NCBI RefSeq assembly: GCF_022023855.1
Contig: NZ_CP059449.1
Location: 558,001 to 622,000 of the forward strand
DNA: 64,000 nt
Direction: 5' to 3'
Source of the DNA: Azospirillum brasilense
GTDB taxonomy: Bacteria; Pseudomonadota; Alphaproteobacteria; Azospirillales; Azospirillaceae
Shown: piece by piece, positions 17,772 to 26,809 of the stretch
Layout: the number at the start of each line of letters is the position of its first letter
Position numbering within the stretch: the stretch's first letter is position 1
Translations under genes and position numbers: made by a program
Notes under the pieces: generated by a model
The model's database searches: none
Told to the model about the DNA's origin: nothing
The model's input: the letters and a program-made list of their open reading frames with translations, nothing else

Positions 17772-17785
17772 TTGACTTGTGTCAA
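17772..17785 (+). promoter_or_regulatory. FNR/FixK-type box upstream of hemN
   Basis: TTGAC-TTGT-GTCAA is a perfect palindrome matching the anaerobox consensus TTGAY-N4-RTCAA. Its centre is 42 bases before the hemN ATG. The in-frame GTG at 17779 lies inside it and is therefore not the start. It predicts induction of hemN under low oxygen. Confidence 0.8.
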
Positions 17786-17820
17786 AGCGGCGGAAGGCGG
17801 TCTGCACGATCCTCCCCGCC

Positions 17821-19224
17821 ATGAACGCGATCTCCCCCGTGGCCTGCGCCACCGCCCCGACCGCCCCGCTGAACGCCGCCCTGCTCGCCAAGTACGACGG
17901 GCTGCGGGTGCCCCGCTACACCAGCTACCCGACGGCGCCGCACTTCACCGCCGCCGTGGGGGCGGAGCGCTACGCGGACTGGCTGGCGGAGCTGGACACG
18001 GCGGCCCACACGGGGTCGCTGTACCTGCATGTGCCCTTCTGCGCGAAGATGTGCTGGTACTGCGGCTGCCACACGAAGATCGTCGCCCGTTACGCTCCCA
18101 TCGCCGAGTATCTCGGCCATCTGCGGCGCGAGGTTGGCATGGTCGCCGACCGCATCTCCGGGCGACTGCGGGTGCGGCACATCCATTTCGGCGGCGGCAC
18201 CCCGACCATGATGGCGCCGGACGACTTCGAATCGCTGATCGCCCTGCTGCGCGAACGCTACGACGTGACGGCGGACGCGGAGATCGCGGTGGAGATCGAT
18301 CCGCGCACCCTGACCCGCGAGATGGCGGAGGCGCTGGGCCGCGCCGGGGTCAACCGCGCCTCGCTGGGCGTGCAGGACTTCGACGCCAACGTCCAGGCGG
18401 CCATCAACCGCATCCAGCCGCAGGAACAGACCGAGCAGACGCTGGAGTGGCTGCGCGCCAACGGCATCCGCCACATCAACCTCGACCTGATGTACGGCCT
18501 GCCCAACCAGTCGGTGGAGAGCGTCGCGCGGTCCGCGGAGATCGCCCTGACCATGGCGCCGGACCGGCTGTCGGTCTTCGGCTACGCTCATGTGCCGTGG
18601 ATGAAGACGCACCAGAAGAAGATCGACGAGTCGGCGCTGGCCGGAACGCTGGGCCGGTGGGAGCAGTTCGCGTCCATCGCCGGGGTGCTGACCGACGCCG
18701 GCTTCCAGCCCATCGGCCTCGACCACTTCGCCCGGCCCGACGACGAACTGGCCGTGCAGCAGGCCGAGGGGCGGCTCAGCCGCAACTTCCAGGGCTACAC
18801 GACCGACGACGCGGAGGTGCTTCTGGGCTTCGGCGCCTCCTCCATCGGGGCGCTGCCGCAGGGCTATGTGCAGAACGCCGTTCCCTTCGACCAGTACGCC
18901 CAGGCCGTCGAGGCCGGACGCTTCCCGACCGGCAAGGGGCTGACGCTGACCGCCGACGACCGGCTGCGCCGCGACCTGATCGTGCGCCTGATGTGCGACC
19001 TGTCGGTGGACGTCGGCGCGGTGGCCGTGGCCCACGGGCTGACCACCGGGGCCTTCGACGCCGATCTGGAGGCCATGGCCGATCTGGTGGCCGATGGGGT
19101 CGCCGTGGTGGAGGGCCGCCGCGTCCATGTGCCGGAACCCGCCCGCCCGCTGATGCGCATCGTGGCCGCGCGCTTCGACACCTACCTGTCCACCGGCGCC
19201 GGGAAGCACAGCCGCGCGGTGTGA
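17821..19224 (+). CDS. hemN: Oxygen-independent coproporphyrinogen III oxidase HemN
   Basis: The product has 467 aa, like E. coli HemN. It has the PRYTSYPTAPHF substrate motif, the radical-SAM cluster motif CAKMCWYCGC (Cys-x3-Cys-x2-Cys) near residue 75, HFGGGTPT, and the HFARPDDELA and NFQGYTT motifs. It decarboxylates coproporphyrinogen III to protoporphyrinogen IX without oxygen. ATG 17821 has no Shine-Dalgarno sequence. With the FNR-type box centred 42 bases upstream, the predicted transcript begins at or next to the ATG. An inverted repeat follows at 19264. Confidence 0.95.
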   Translation: MNAISPVACATAPTAPLNAALLAKYDGLRVPRYTSYPTAPHFTAAVGAERYADWLAELDTAAHTGSLYLHVPFCAKMCWYCGCHTKIVARYAPIAEYLGHLRREVGMVADRISGRLRVRHIHFGGGTPTMMAPDDFESLIALLRERYDVTADAEIAVEIDPRTLTREMAEALGRAGVNRASLGVQDFDANVQAAINRIQPQEQTEQTLEWLRANGIRHINLDLMYGLPNQSVESVARSAEIALTMAPDRLSVFGYAHVPWMKTHQKKIDESALAGTLGRWEQFASIAGVLTDAGFQPIGLDHFARPDDELAVQQAEGRLSRNFQGYTTDDAEVLLGFGASSIGALPQGYVQNAVPFDQYAQAVEAGRFPTGKGLTLTADDRLRRDLIVRLMCDLSVDVGAVAVAHGLTTGAFDADLEAMADLVADGVAVVEGRRVHVPEPARPLMRIVAARFDTYLSTGAGKHSRAV

Positions 19225-19236
19225 GCGTGATCCCCC

Positions 19237-19291
19237 TGTGACCGGCAGGAAAAGGATGTGATCGGCAGGAAAAAGGACGCTTTTTCCTGCC
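19237..19291. terminator. Tandem repeat plus inverted repeat after hemN
   Basis: Two tandem units of 20-21 bases (TGTGAYCGGCAGGAAAA, 19237-19256 and 19257-19277) are followed by an arm that pairs with the second unit. This forms an 11-bp perfect stem 19264-19274 / 19281-19291 with a 6-base loop. The A/T run is inside the stem rather than after it, so termination is plausible but not certain. Confidence 0.45.
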
Positions 19292-19381
19292 TCTGGCCTT
19301 CCGCGTGCAAATCGGCGAAACTGGTGCCTGTTGAATTCTTTGCGGACGCGGCAAAGGAACAGGCTCCAGGGACGGGCACCG

Positions 19382-20002
19382 ATGATCACGCTCTACACCT
19401 TCGCCTCGCCGAACGGGCAAAAGGCTTCGATCCTGCTGGAAGAGCTGGGTCTCACCTACAAGGTCCACAAGGTCGACCTCGTGGCCGGCGAAGGCCGTCA
19501 GCCCGACTATCTGGCGGTCAGCCCGATCGGCAAGATCCCCGCCGTCGTCGAGGATCTGCCCGGCGGCAAGAAGCGCCGCCTGTTCGGGTCGGGGGCCATC
19601 CTGCTGCACTACGCGGAGCGCACCGGCCGCCTCCTGCCCGAGGACGAGGACGAGCGGGCGGAGGCGATGAGCTGGCTGATGCTGGGCGTCAGCGACCTCG
19701 GCCCCTCGGGCTTGAGCAAGTTCCGCTTCGCGGTCATGGCGCCGGAGAAGATCCCCTACGCCATCGACTATTTCAAAGGCGAGCTGCAGCGCATCCACGC
19801 CGCGATGGAGGAGCGTCTGGGCGGGTCGGAATATCTGGCCGGCGGCGCCTTCTCCATCGCCGACATCGCCTGCTTCCCCTTCGTGGCCGTGGCCGCCAAG
19901 GCGGAGGGCAACGTGCTGGACCGCTACCCCAACCTGAAGCGCTGGCACGACGCGGTCGCGGAGCGCCCGGCGGTCAAGCGCGGCATGGCGGTGCCGGAGT
20001 GA
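19382..20002 (+). CDS. Glutathione S-transferase family protein (YfcG-like)
   Basis: The product has 206 aa from MITLYTFASPNGQKASI. The SPNGQK motif at the start of helix 1 and VSPIGKIPAV match the YfcG/Ure2-like group, which often shows disulfide reductase activity with glutathione. The C-terminal helical domain has the N-capping motif FSIADIACFPFV. An in-frame ATG at 19331 would add 17 residues before the usual fold start and is not favoured. The PrcB-like gene follows after 8 bases, implying one transcript. Confidence 0.9.
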   Translation: MITLYTFASPNGQKASILLEELGLTYKVHKVDLVAGEGRQPDYLAVSPIGKIPAVVEDLPGGKKRRLFGSGAILLHYAERTGRLLPEDEDERAEAMSWLMLGVSDLGPSGLSKFRFAVMAPEKIPYAIDYFKGELQRIHAAMEERLGGSEYLAGGAFSIADIACFPFVAVAAKAEGNVLDRYPNLKRWHDAVAERPAVKRGMAVPE

Positions 20003-20010
20003 GCCGCCGC

Positions 20011-20475
20011 ATGACTCGTCCGGCCGTCGCGTTTCTCGCCCTCGCCGCCGCCCTCCCCCTGCTGGCCGCCTGCCAGACCGCCCCGGACGGCACGGAGGCC
20101 CAGGCCCTGCTTCCTGCCGACGCCGATCCCGGCACCTATTGGCAGGGCGACCGCAGCCAGGCCTACGAGCGCGCCTATGTGGTCGCCCGCAACCCGCAGG
20201 AATGGAACGACCTCTGGGCCCGCGTCGGCGAGGCCGCGCCGGGGCCCCTACCCGGCGACCGCATGGCCGCGGCGGTCTTCCTCGGCCCGCGCGACACCGG
20301 CGGCTACGGCGTGTCCATCGTCAGCGCGCGGGCGTCCGGCGGCGATGTCGTCGTCGGCTACCGCGAGCGGGTTCCCGGTCCGGCCCAGGCGGTGGCGCAG
20401 ATGCAGACGTCGCCTTATGCGGTGCGGTTGATCCCGATGGCGGCGGGGGCGGCGAAGTTTCAGCGGGAGAAGTGA
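20011..20475 (+). CDS. Putative lipoprotein with PrcB-like C-terminal domain
   Basis: The product has 154 aa. A lipoprotein signal ends at LLAAC, about residue 21. The C-terminal half, TGGYGVSIVSARASGGDVVV through RERVPGPAQAV and SPYAVRLIP, has the pattern of the PrcB C-terminal domain. That domain was named from a Treponema protease complex subunit; no protease is nearby, so role unknown. ATG 20011 lies 8 bases after the GST stop. A GTG four codons upstream is also in frame. Confidence 0.75.
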   Translation: MTRPAVAFLALAAALPLLAACQTAPDGTEAQALLPADADPGTYWQGDRSQAYERAYVVARNPQEWNDLWARVGEAAPGPLPGDRMAAAVFLGPRDTGGYGVSIVSARASGGDVVVGYRERVPGPAQAVAQMQTSPYAVRLIPMAAGAAKFQREK

Positions 20476-20485
20476 GGGGGCACTT

Positions 20486-20593
20486 GCCCCCACCCTTCCC
20501 ACGGCTTCGCCGCGGGCCCCTTCCCTCCCCCGCTTCGCAGGGGAGGGCGTTTATCCCCTCCCCTGCGAAGCGGGGGAGGGTTAGGGAGGGGGC
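20486..20593. repeat. GC-rich palindromic repeat, copy B
   Basis: A perfect 25-bp inverted repeat (20523-20547 with 20556-20580, 8-base loop) is flanked by GCCCCCACCC and AGGGAGGGGGC ends. An extra internal segment with a small CGGCTTCGCCG hairpin distinguishes this copy. It lies between the convergent PrcB-like and permease genes and could act as a bidirectional terminator. Confidence 0.85.
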
Positions 20594-20607
20594 AAGACCT
20601 CGCTCCC

Positions 20608-21501
20608 CTACCTTTTCCCCACCACCCGCGGGTCCAGCGCGTCCTGCAGCCCGTCGCCCAGCAGGTTGACGGCGATCACCGTCAAAAAGATCAACAGCCC
20701 CGGCCACACCGCCAGCAGCGGCGCCGTTCCCACCAGCTCCTGCGCATTGGTCAGCATGTTGCCCCAGGAGGGCAGCGGCGGCTGGATGCCCAGCCCGAGG
20801 AAGCTCAGCACCGACTCCAGCAGGATCACGTTGCCGACCGTCAGCGTCGTCGCCACCACGGCGGGGGCCGCGACGTTCGGCAAGATGTGAGCCAGCATGA
20901 TGCGGCGGCTGCCCGCCCCCATCGCCACCGCCGCCCGCACATAATCGCGCCGCCGCGCCGACAGGGTGGCGCCGCGCACCAGCCGCGCCACCGTCGTCCA
21001 GCCGAACAGCGCCACCAGAACGACGATGCGCAGCAGGCTGGCGTCCTCCGATCCCGCCACCTCCGGCGGGATGCCCAGCCGCGTCAGGTCGATGGCGCCC
21101 AGCACGATCAGCAGCGGCAGCAGCGGCAAGGCGATCAGCCCGTCGGTGACGCGCATCAGCAGGTCGTCGAGCCGCCCGCCGAAATAGCCGGCCAGCAGCC
21201 CGATCCCCGTGCCGATGACGGCGGAGGCCAGCGCCGCCGCCACGCCCACGAACAGCGACACCCGCCCGCCGTAGAGCAGCCGCACCAGAACGTCGCGCCC
21301 CAGCTCGTCCGTGCCCAGCGGGTGCAGGGCCGAGGGCGGGCCGAAGCGGTCGAGCAGGCTGATCCCCGTGGACTCCACCCCCAGCCAACTTTCCACCCAG
21401 GGCGCCGCCGCCGCGGCGAGGGCCAGGACGAGCAGCAGCAGGGCGCTGACCACCGCCAGCCGGTGGCGGGCGAAGCGCCGCAGGAAGCGCCCGGCCCTCA
21501 C
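20608..21501 (-). CDS. Peptide/opine ABC transporter permease (DppC/OppC type)
   Basis: The product has 297 aa from GTG 21501. It has an N-terminal helix with Arg-rich cytosolic lead, a periplasmic region with HPLGTDELGRDVLVRLLYGGR typical of DppC-type subunits, and the EAA loop (RRIMLAHILPNVAAPAVV) that contacts the ATPase. The stop of the preceding permease overlaps this start (GTGA), so translation is coupled. The neighbours supply one binding protein and one permease; no ATPase gene is in the cluster. Confidence 0.9.
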   Translation of the reverse strand: MRAGRFLRRFARHRLAVVSALLLLVLALAAAAAPWVESWLGVESTGISLLDRFGPPSALHPLGTDELGRDVLVRLLYGGRVSLFVGVAAALASAVIGTGIGLLAGYFGGRLDDLLMRVTDGLIALPLLPLLIVLGAIDLTRLGIPPEVAGSEDASLLRIVVLVALFGWTTVARLVRGATLSARRRDYVRAAVAMGAGSRRIMLAHILPNVAAPAVVATTLTVGNVILLESVLSFLGLGIQPPLPSWGNMLTNAQELVGTAPLLAVWPGLLIFLTVIAVNLLGDGLQDALDPRVVGKR

Positions 21502-22463
21502 GCCCCGTCCCCCTTGAAGGAAATGCGCGGGTCCAGCCCGGCGTAGGTGGCGTCGGCCAGCAGGTTGCCGGCCAGCGTCGTCAGCGTCGCGAACAGCAGC
21601 GCCACCAGCGCCACGTTCAGGTCGTTGCCCATGATGCTGTCGTAGATCAGCTTGCCCATGCCCGGCCAGGCGAACATCGTCTCGGTCACCAGCGCGCCGG
21701 AGAAGAGGGCGCCGAACTCCAGCGCCACGATGGTCACGATGGGGATGGTCGCGTTGCGCAGCGCATGGCGCCAGACCACCCGCCCCTCCCCCAGCCCCTT
21801 GGCGCGGGCGGTGCGGACGTAATCCTGGCGAAGCTCCCCCATCATCGCGGCGCGGACGTAGCGCGTGTAGCCGCCGATGCTCGCCAGGGTCAGCGAGGCC
21901 ACCGGCAGCACGAGGTAGGGCAGCCGCTCCCACCAGCCCTCGCCGCCCACCGGGCCGAGCCCGGAGGCCGGCAGCCATTGCAGTTCCACCGCGAAGAGCA
22001 GGATCAGCAGCAGCGCCAGCCAGAAGGCCGGGACGGAGATGCCGGCGAAGCAGAACAGGTTGATGGCGTTGTCCGCCCAGCCGTAGGGCCGCCGCGCCGC
22101 GTAGACGCCGAGCGGCAGCGCCACCGCGAGCGTCAGCGCCATCGCCGCCCCGAGCAGCAGCAGCGTGTTGCCCAGCCGCGGCAGCAGGATCGTCAGCACC
22201 GGCTGCGCGTAGAGCCGGGAGAAGCCGAAATCCCCCACCAGCGCCGCCTGGAGCCAGTGTCCGTAGCGCTCCAGCAGAGGCTTGTCGAGGCCGTAGAGCG
22301 CCTTCAGCCGCGCCGCGTCGGCGGGCGTGGCGCGTGGGTTGCCGGCCAGCATCATGTCCACCGGATCGCCCGGCATCAGCGTCATCAGGACGGTGATGAC
22401 GAAGCTCATCAGCAGCAGGACGACCAGCGCCTGGAGCAGACGGGAGGCGAGGAAGCGGGTCAT
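21498..22463 (-). CDS. Peptide/opine ABC transporter permease (DppB/OppB type)
   Basis: The product has 321 aa. MTRFLASRLLQALVVLLLMS is the classic DppB N-terminal helix, followed by MPGDPVDMMLAGNPRAT and an EAA loop (GRVVWRHALRNATIPIVTI). Six membrane helices are expected. It ends overlapping the next permease by 4 bases. Between it and the upstream binding-protein gene lies palindromic repeat copy C, inside the operon. Confidence 0.92.
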   Translation of the reverse strand: MTRFLASRLLQALVVLLLMSFVITVLMTLMPGDPVDMMLAGNPRATPADAARLKALYGLDKPLLERYGHWLQAALVGDFGFSRLYAQPVLTILLPRLGNTLLLLGAAMALTLAVALPLGVYAARRPYGWADNAINLFCFAGISVPAFWLALLLILLFAVELQWLPASGLGPVGGEGWWERLPYLVLPVASLTLASIGGYTRYVRAAMMGELRQDYVRTARAKGLGEGRVVWRHALRNATIPIVTIVALEFGALFSGALVTETMFAWPGMGKLIYDSIMGNDLNVALVALLFATLTTLAGNLLADATYAGLDPRISFKGDGA

Positions 22464-22490
22464 GGAGTGTTGGGGGCGTTGCTGAGCGGA

Positions 22491-22573
22491 GCCCCCCTCC
22501 CAACCTCCCCCCGCTTTGCAGGGGGAGGAGAAAAAGCCCTCCCCTGCATAGCGGGGGAGGGTTGGGTGGGGGC
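22491..22573. repeat. GC-rich palindromic repeat, copy C, inside the ABC operon
   Basis: Outer ends GCCCCCCTCCCAAC / GTTGGGTGGGGGC and an imperfect inner pair (CCTCCCCCCGCTTTGCAGGG with CCCTGCATAGCGGGGGAGG) give a long hairpin. It separates the binding-protein stop from the first permease start on the minus strand. A hairpin here commonly lowers expression of downstream genes relative to the binding protein; that effect is inferred. Confidence 0.82.
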
Positions 22574-22593
22574 AACCCCTGGGATGCCCCCCC

Positions 22594-24267
22594 TCACTCC
22601 TTCGCCTTCCACGTCTCGATCCACAGCGTGCTGGAATCCAGATGCCCGGTCGGCACCACGCCCTCCAGCCAGGGCGGCAGGATGAACGGATCGGCGCGGA
22701 AGAACAGCGGCAGGTTCGGCAGGTCCTGGGCGTAGAGCGTCTGCAGCTTCGCCCACAGCGCGCGGTTGGCCTCCGGCTCGCAGACGTGCTCCAAGTCCTC
22801 CAGGACCTTGTCCATCTCCGGGTTCCGGTAGCCGGTGTAGTTCTGGCCCGCCCAGTTGTTGGCCTCCGTCGGGATCATGCTGGAATGCAGGATGGTGCGC
22901 GGGATGTTTTCCGGCGCGCTGATCCAGGCGAACAGCGCCATCGACTTGAAACGGCGCTTCTCCAGCGTGTCGCCGAACAGGACGCGGGCCGGCTCGTTGA
23001 CGATGCGCACCTCCACCCCGGCCTGCCGCCACTGGGCCTGGAGCACCTGCTGCAACACCTCGCGGGAGCGGTTGCCGGCGGTCGTCATGATCTCCAGCGA
23101 CAGCCGTTCCCCCTTGGCGTTGTGGCGCACCCCGGCGCGCCGCTCGCTCCAGCCCGCCTCGTCCAGCAGCTTGGCCGCCAGCGCCGGGTCGAAGGCGTAG
23201 GTCGGGTAGCCCGGCGCGTGCACGCGGTCGAGTGGGCTGATCTCGTTGTGGGCGACCGGCTGGCGCCCGTCGTAGAGCTGCTTGGAGATCGCGTCGCGGT
23301 CGATGGCGTGGAGCAGCGCCCGGCGCACCCGCACATCGGCCAGCGCCGGGTTGTCAAGATTCAACTCGACATGCTCGAAGAACAGGCCGGGCTTGTAGAA
23401 GACGTTGTAGCGGCTGCCGTGCCGCTTCTCGAAGGCGAGCACCTGATCGAGCGGCAGGCCGGTCTCCCCCGGCACCATGTCGACCTGCCCGGCCAGCAGG
23501 TTGGCCTCCAGCGCGGCGGTGTTCTCGATGGACTTCACGATCACCCGCTTGAAAGCCGGCTTCGCGCCCCACCAGGTCGGGTTGGGTTCCAGCACCACAT
23601 GGCTGCCCGGCTCGACCTGGGCGATGCGGTAGGGGCCGAACCACAGGCCGGGGTTCGTCGTGTCCGTCTCATACTTGGAGCGGTTGCGGTAAGTCGCCGG
23701 GTCGGCCTCGAACACCGCGCGCTCCAGATGGGCGGGCAGGATCTCGAAGTCGTTGATCTCGGCGTAGCTGCACACCGCCTTGTCGCGATGGATGGTGAAG
23801 GTGCGCTCGTCCTTGGCGTCAATCGCCACGATGTCGCGGGCGAACAGGTCGAAGTTGCTGTAGCCGCTCTGCGGGTGCTTGCCCACCGTCCAGGTGAACA
23901 GCACGTCCTCGGTCGTCACCGGCGTGCCGTCGCCCCAGGTCGCCTTGGGGTTGATGGTATAGGTGACCTTGATGCCCTTCTTGCCGTCGGCCCGCGTCTC
24001 GACCTCCGCGGTGCCCTTGTCCAGCGCCGGCAGCTCGGTACAGAGCAGGCAGGTCAGCCGCCAGTCGGGATCGTAAGCAGTGAAGGGCCGGCGCGCCATG
24101 GACAGGACGTAGCTCTTCGCCATCATCGCTTCCATGGAGGGGTGCCAGTTGGACGGGAACTGGGTCATGCCGATCACCAGCTCGTCCTTCGCTGCGAAGG
24201 CGGGCGAGCCCATGGGGGCGGCGGCCAGAGCGGCGGCCAGGGTGAAAGCGGCCAATCCCGTTCGCAT
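22594..24267 (-). CDS. Peptide ABC transporter substrate-binding protein (family 5)
   Basis: The product has 557 aa. A Sec-type signal peptide with AALAAAPMGSPAFA precedes the mature N-terminus KDELVIGMTQFPSNWHPSM. The family 5 features FTWTVGKHPQ and VRRALLHAIDRDAI are visible. It is a periplasmic receptor for peptides or similar solutes and is first in the three-gene operon. The mature protein contains few Cys. The start ATG 24267 is followed by a typical Arg-Thr-Gly-Leu n-region. Confidence 0.92.
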   Translation of the reverse strand: MRTGLAAFTLAAALAAAPMGSPAFAAKDELVIGMTQFPSNWHPSMEAMMAKSYVLSMARRPFTAYDPDWRLTCLLCTELPALDKGTAEVETRADGKKGIKVTYTINPKATWGDGTPVTTEDVLFTWTVGKHPQSGYSNFDLFARDIVAIDAKDERTFTIHRDKAVCSYAEINDFEILPAHLERAVFEADPATYRNRSKYETDTTNPGLWFGPYRIAQVEPGSHVVLEPNPTWWGAKPAFKRVIVKSIENTAALEANLLAGQVDMVPGETGLPLDQVLAFEKRHGSRYNVFYKPGLFFEHVELNLDNPALADVRVRRALLHAIDRDAISKQLYDGRQPVAHNEISPLDRVHAPGYPTYAFDPALAAKLLDEAGWSERRAGVRHNAKGERLSLEIMTTAGNRSREVLQQVLQAQWRQAGVEVRIVNEPARVLFGDTLEKRRFKSMALFAWISAPENIPRTILHSSMIPTEANNWAGQNYTGYRNPEMDKVLEDLEHVCEPEANRALWAKLQTLYAQDLPNLPLFFRADPFILPPWLEGVVPTGHLDSSTLWIETWKAKE

Positions 24268-24433
24268 CGCGGCGTCATCTCCGTCCGGTGAAGTCCCGGC
24301 TACGAACTATGGGGACCCGCAGCCCTGCGGTCCAGAGTGGAAGCGGGCTTTGCGAAGTCCTTGACGGATCGGAGGCGCGGGTGTTTGTGGTCTGCCCCAT
24401 ACGCAACCGAATGGATGGGGAGCCCGACAGGCC

Positions 24434-25213
24434 ATGGCCGGCACCGTGACCCTGACCCGCGACGGCGTCGTCGCCACGCTGACCCTCAGCAACCCCGACA
24501 AGCTGAACGCCTTCGACAAGCCGATGTGGCAGGCGCTGATCCCGCTGCTGCGCCAGCTCGGCGCCGACGAGACGGTGCGCGCGGTGGTGCTGCGCGGGGC
24601 CGGCGGGCGGGCCTTCAGCCCCGGCGCCGACATCTCCGAATTCGAGACGGAGCGCAACAGCCCCGAACAGGGCGCCGATTACGGCGTGCTGATGGACGAG
24701 GGGCTGGCCCTGCTGCGCGACCTGCCGCACCCGACGCTGGCGGCCATCCAGGGCGCCTGCTGCGGCATCGGGCTGGCCGTGGCGCTGGCCTGCGATCTGC
24801 GGGTCTGCACGGCGGGGAGCCGCTTCGGCGTGCCGGTCAGCCGGCTCGGCATCTCCATGGCGCTGCCGGAGTTGAAGCTGCTCCACGACATCGCGGGCGG
24901 CCCGGCGGCGCTGGAAATCCTGCTGGAGGGCCGCGTCTTCGGCGCGGACGAGGCCAAGGACAAGCGGCTGGTCCACCGCCTCGTCGCCGACGAAGCCTTC
25001 GAGGACGAGATCACCGCGACCTGCGGGCGCATCGCCGGGGGCGCCCCGCTGGCCGCCCGTCTGCACAAGCAGTTCGTCCGCCGCCTGTCCGACCCCACCC
25101 CGCTGTCGGAGGCGGAGATCGCCGAATGCTACCACTGCTTCGGCACGGAGGATTTCCGCGAGGGCTACCGGGCGTTCCTGGAGAAACGCAAGCCGGTCTT
25201 CAAGGGGCGGTGA
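24434..25213 (+). CDS. Enoyl-CoA hydratase/isomerase family protein
   Basis: The product has 259 aa. Crotonase-fold motifs are clear: GGRAFSPGADISEFE (first oxyanion hole), AAIQGACCGIGLAVALACDLRVC (second oxyanion hole with CoA-site helix) and SRFGVPVSRLGISM. The usual second catalytic Glu region reads GISMALPELKLL, so hydratase versus isomerase activity cannot be fixed. The C-terminal helix is standard. It is divergent from the ABC operon and 34 bases or more before the MFS gene, possibly co-transcribed with it. Confidence 0.88.
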   Translation: MAGTVTLTRDGVVATLTLSNPDKLNAFDKPMWQALIPLLRQLGADETVRAVVLRGAGGRAFSPGADISEFETERNSPEQGADYGVLMDEGLALLRDLPHPTLAAIQGACCGIGLAVALACDLRVCTAGSRFGVPVSRLGISMALPELKLLHDIAGGPAALEILLEGRVFGADEAKDKRLVHRLVADEAFEDEITATCGRIAGGAPLAARLHKQFVRRLSDPTPLSEAEIAECYHCFGTEDFREGYRAFLEKRKPVFKGR

Positions 25214-25315
25214 GCGGCCGCGCATGCCAGGGTTCGCGCCATAGCGGTGGTTTCCGGACGGGGGAAGTCCAGATTGGGAAAATTGCCTCCCCTGTCCCAC
25301 CGCCCCATCCCCGCC

Positions 25316-26767
25316 ATGCCTTCCGCCATGCCCCGCGCCACCCGCTACATTCCCTTCATCATCGCCTGCGCCCTGTTCATGGAGAATCTGGACGCGACGG
25401 TGATCGCCACGGCGCTGCCGGAGATCGCACGGTCGATGGGCGAGGACCCGCTGCGCCTCAGCCTCGCCATGACCTCCTACATGCTGGCGCTGGCGGTGTT
25501 CCTGCCGGTCAGCGGCTGGATGGCCGACCGCTACGGCACGCGGACGATCTTCGCGGCGGCCATCGGGGTGTTCACCGTCGGCTCGATCCTGTGCGGCCAA
25601 GCGGACGGGCTGTACGAGCTGGTGGGCGCGCGCATCGTCCAGGGGCTGGGCGGGGCGATGATGGTGCCGGTCGGGCGGCTGATCCTGCTGAAGACGGTGC
25701 CCAAGGAAAAGCTGGTCGCCGCCATGGCCCAGATGACCCTGCCGGCGCTGATCGGCCCGGCGCTGGGGCCGCTGGTCGGCGGCTTCATCGCCACCTACGC
25801 CTCCTGGCGCTGGATCTTCTACATCAACGTGCCGATCGGGCTGATCGGGATGGCGCTGGTGCTGGCCCTGATCCCCAACGTGCGCGAGACCGAGCGCGAC
25901 CCCTTCGACGGCCGCGGCTTCATGCTGAGCGCGCTGGCCCTGGCCGCGCTGATGTTCGGGCTGGAGAATGTCGGCCGCGGGGTGCTGCCGCCCGCCGCGG
26001 TGGCCGGGGTGCTGGGGCTGGGCTTCGCCGCCGCGTGGCTCTACCTGCGCCACGCCCGCGGGATGGAGCGGCCGGTGCTCGACCCCTCGCTGCTGCGGCT
26101 GCCGACCTACTTCGCCTCGGTCATGGGCGGCACGCTGTTCCGCATCGGCATCGGCGCCGTGCCCTTCCTGATGCCGCTGATGCTTCAGGTCGGCTTCGGG
26201 CGCACGCCCTTCGAGTCCGGGGCGCTGACCTTCGCCGGGGCCGCCGGGGCGCTGACCATGAAGGCACTGGCCGGTCCCATCCTGCGCCGCCTCGGCTTCC
26301 GCCGGGTGCTGACCGCCAACGCGCTGCTCAGCGGCCTGATCCTGGCGAGCTATGCCGCCTTCCGGCCCGAGACGGCGCACTGGGTCATCCTGGGCGCGCT
26401 GCTGATGGGCGGCTTCTTCCGCTCGCTGCAGTTCACCGGGTTGAACAGCCTGGCCTACGCCGAGGTGCCCAAGGAGTGCCTGAGCCGCGCCAACACGCTG
26501 GCCAGCGTGATGCAGCAGGTCTCGCTCAGCCTGGGCGTCGCGGTCGGGGCGACGGTGCTGCACCTGACGCAGAGCATCACCGGCGGCCCCGGTGCCGCGC
26601 TGACGCCCACCGACTTCGTGCCGGCCTTCCTGACGGTCGGGGGGATGGCCTGCGTGTCGGCCCTGTTCTTCCTGCGGCTGCCGCCCGACGCCGGCGCCGA
26701 GATCAGCGGCCACCGCGCCCGCGCGCGGGCCAAGGAACCGCCGCGCGCGCTCGAAGCGGCCGACTGA
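25316..26767 (+). CDS. MFS drug exporter, DHA2 (EmrB/QacA) family
   Basis: The product has 483 aa with about 14 hydrophobic helices. N-terminal motif D1 of the 14-helix family reads LFMENLDATVIATALPEIA; motif A is GWMADRYGTRTIF; motif C is LPALIGPALGPLVGGFI. This is a proton-coupled exporter of unknown substrate in the inner membrane. The start at 25316 (MPSAMPRATRY) is chosen because 25247 would add 23 polar residues without precedent; 25328 is another option. No periplasmic adaptor gene is adjacent. Confidence 0.9.
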   Translation: MPSAMPRATRYIPFIIACALFMENLDATVIATALPEIARSMGEDPLRLSLAMTSYMLALAVFLPVSGWMADRYGTRTIFAAAIGVFTVGSILCGQADGLYELVGARIVQGLGGAMMVPVGRLILLKTVPKEKLVAAMAQMTLPALIGPALGPLVGGFIATYASWRWIFYINVPIGLIGMALVLALIPNVRETERDPFDGRGFMLSALALAALMFGLENVGRGVLPPAAVAGVLGLGFAAAWLYLRHARGMERPVLDPSLLRLPTYFASVMGGTLFRIGIGAVPFLMPLMLQVGFGRTPFESGALTFAGAAGALTMKALAGPILRRLGFRRVLTANALLSGLILASYAAFRPETAHWVILGALLMGGFFRSLQFTGLNSLAYAEVPKECLSRANTLASVMQQVSLSLGVAVGATVLHLTQSITGGPGAALTPTDFVPAFLTVGGMACVSALFFLRLPPDAGAEISGHRARARAKEPPRALEAAD

Positions 26768-26809
26768 ACCCCAACCGGATCGGCCGCAGCCGGATCAAAT
26801 GCGGCCGGG

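Noticed and set aside
17779..17781. GTG as the hemN start
   Set aside because: It lies inside the FNR/FixK-type box, and the ATG at 17821 fits the family N-terminus.
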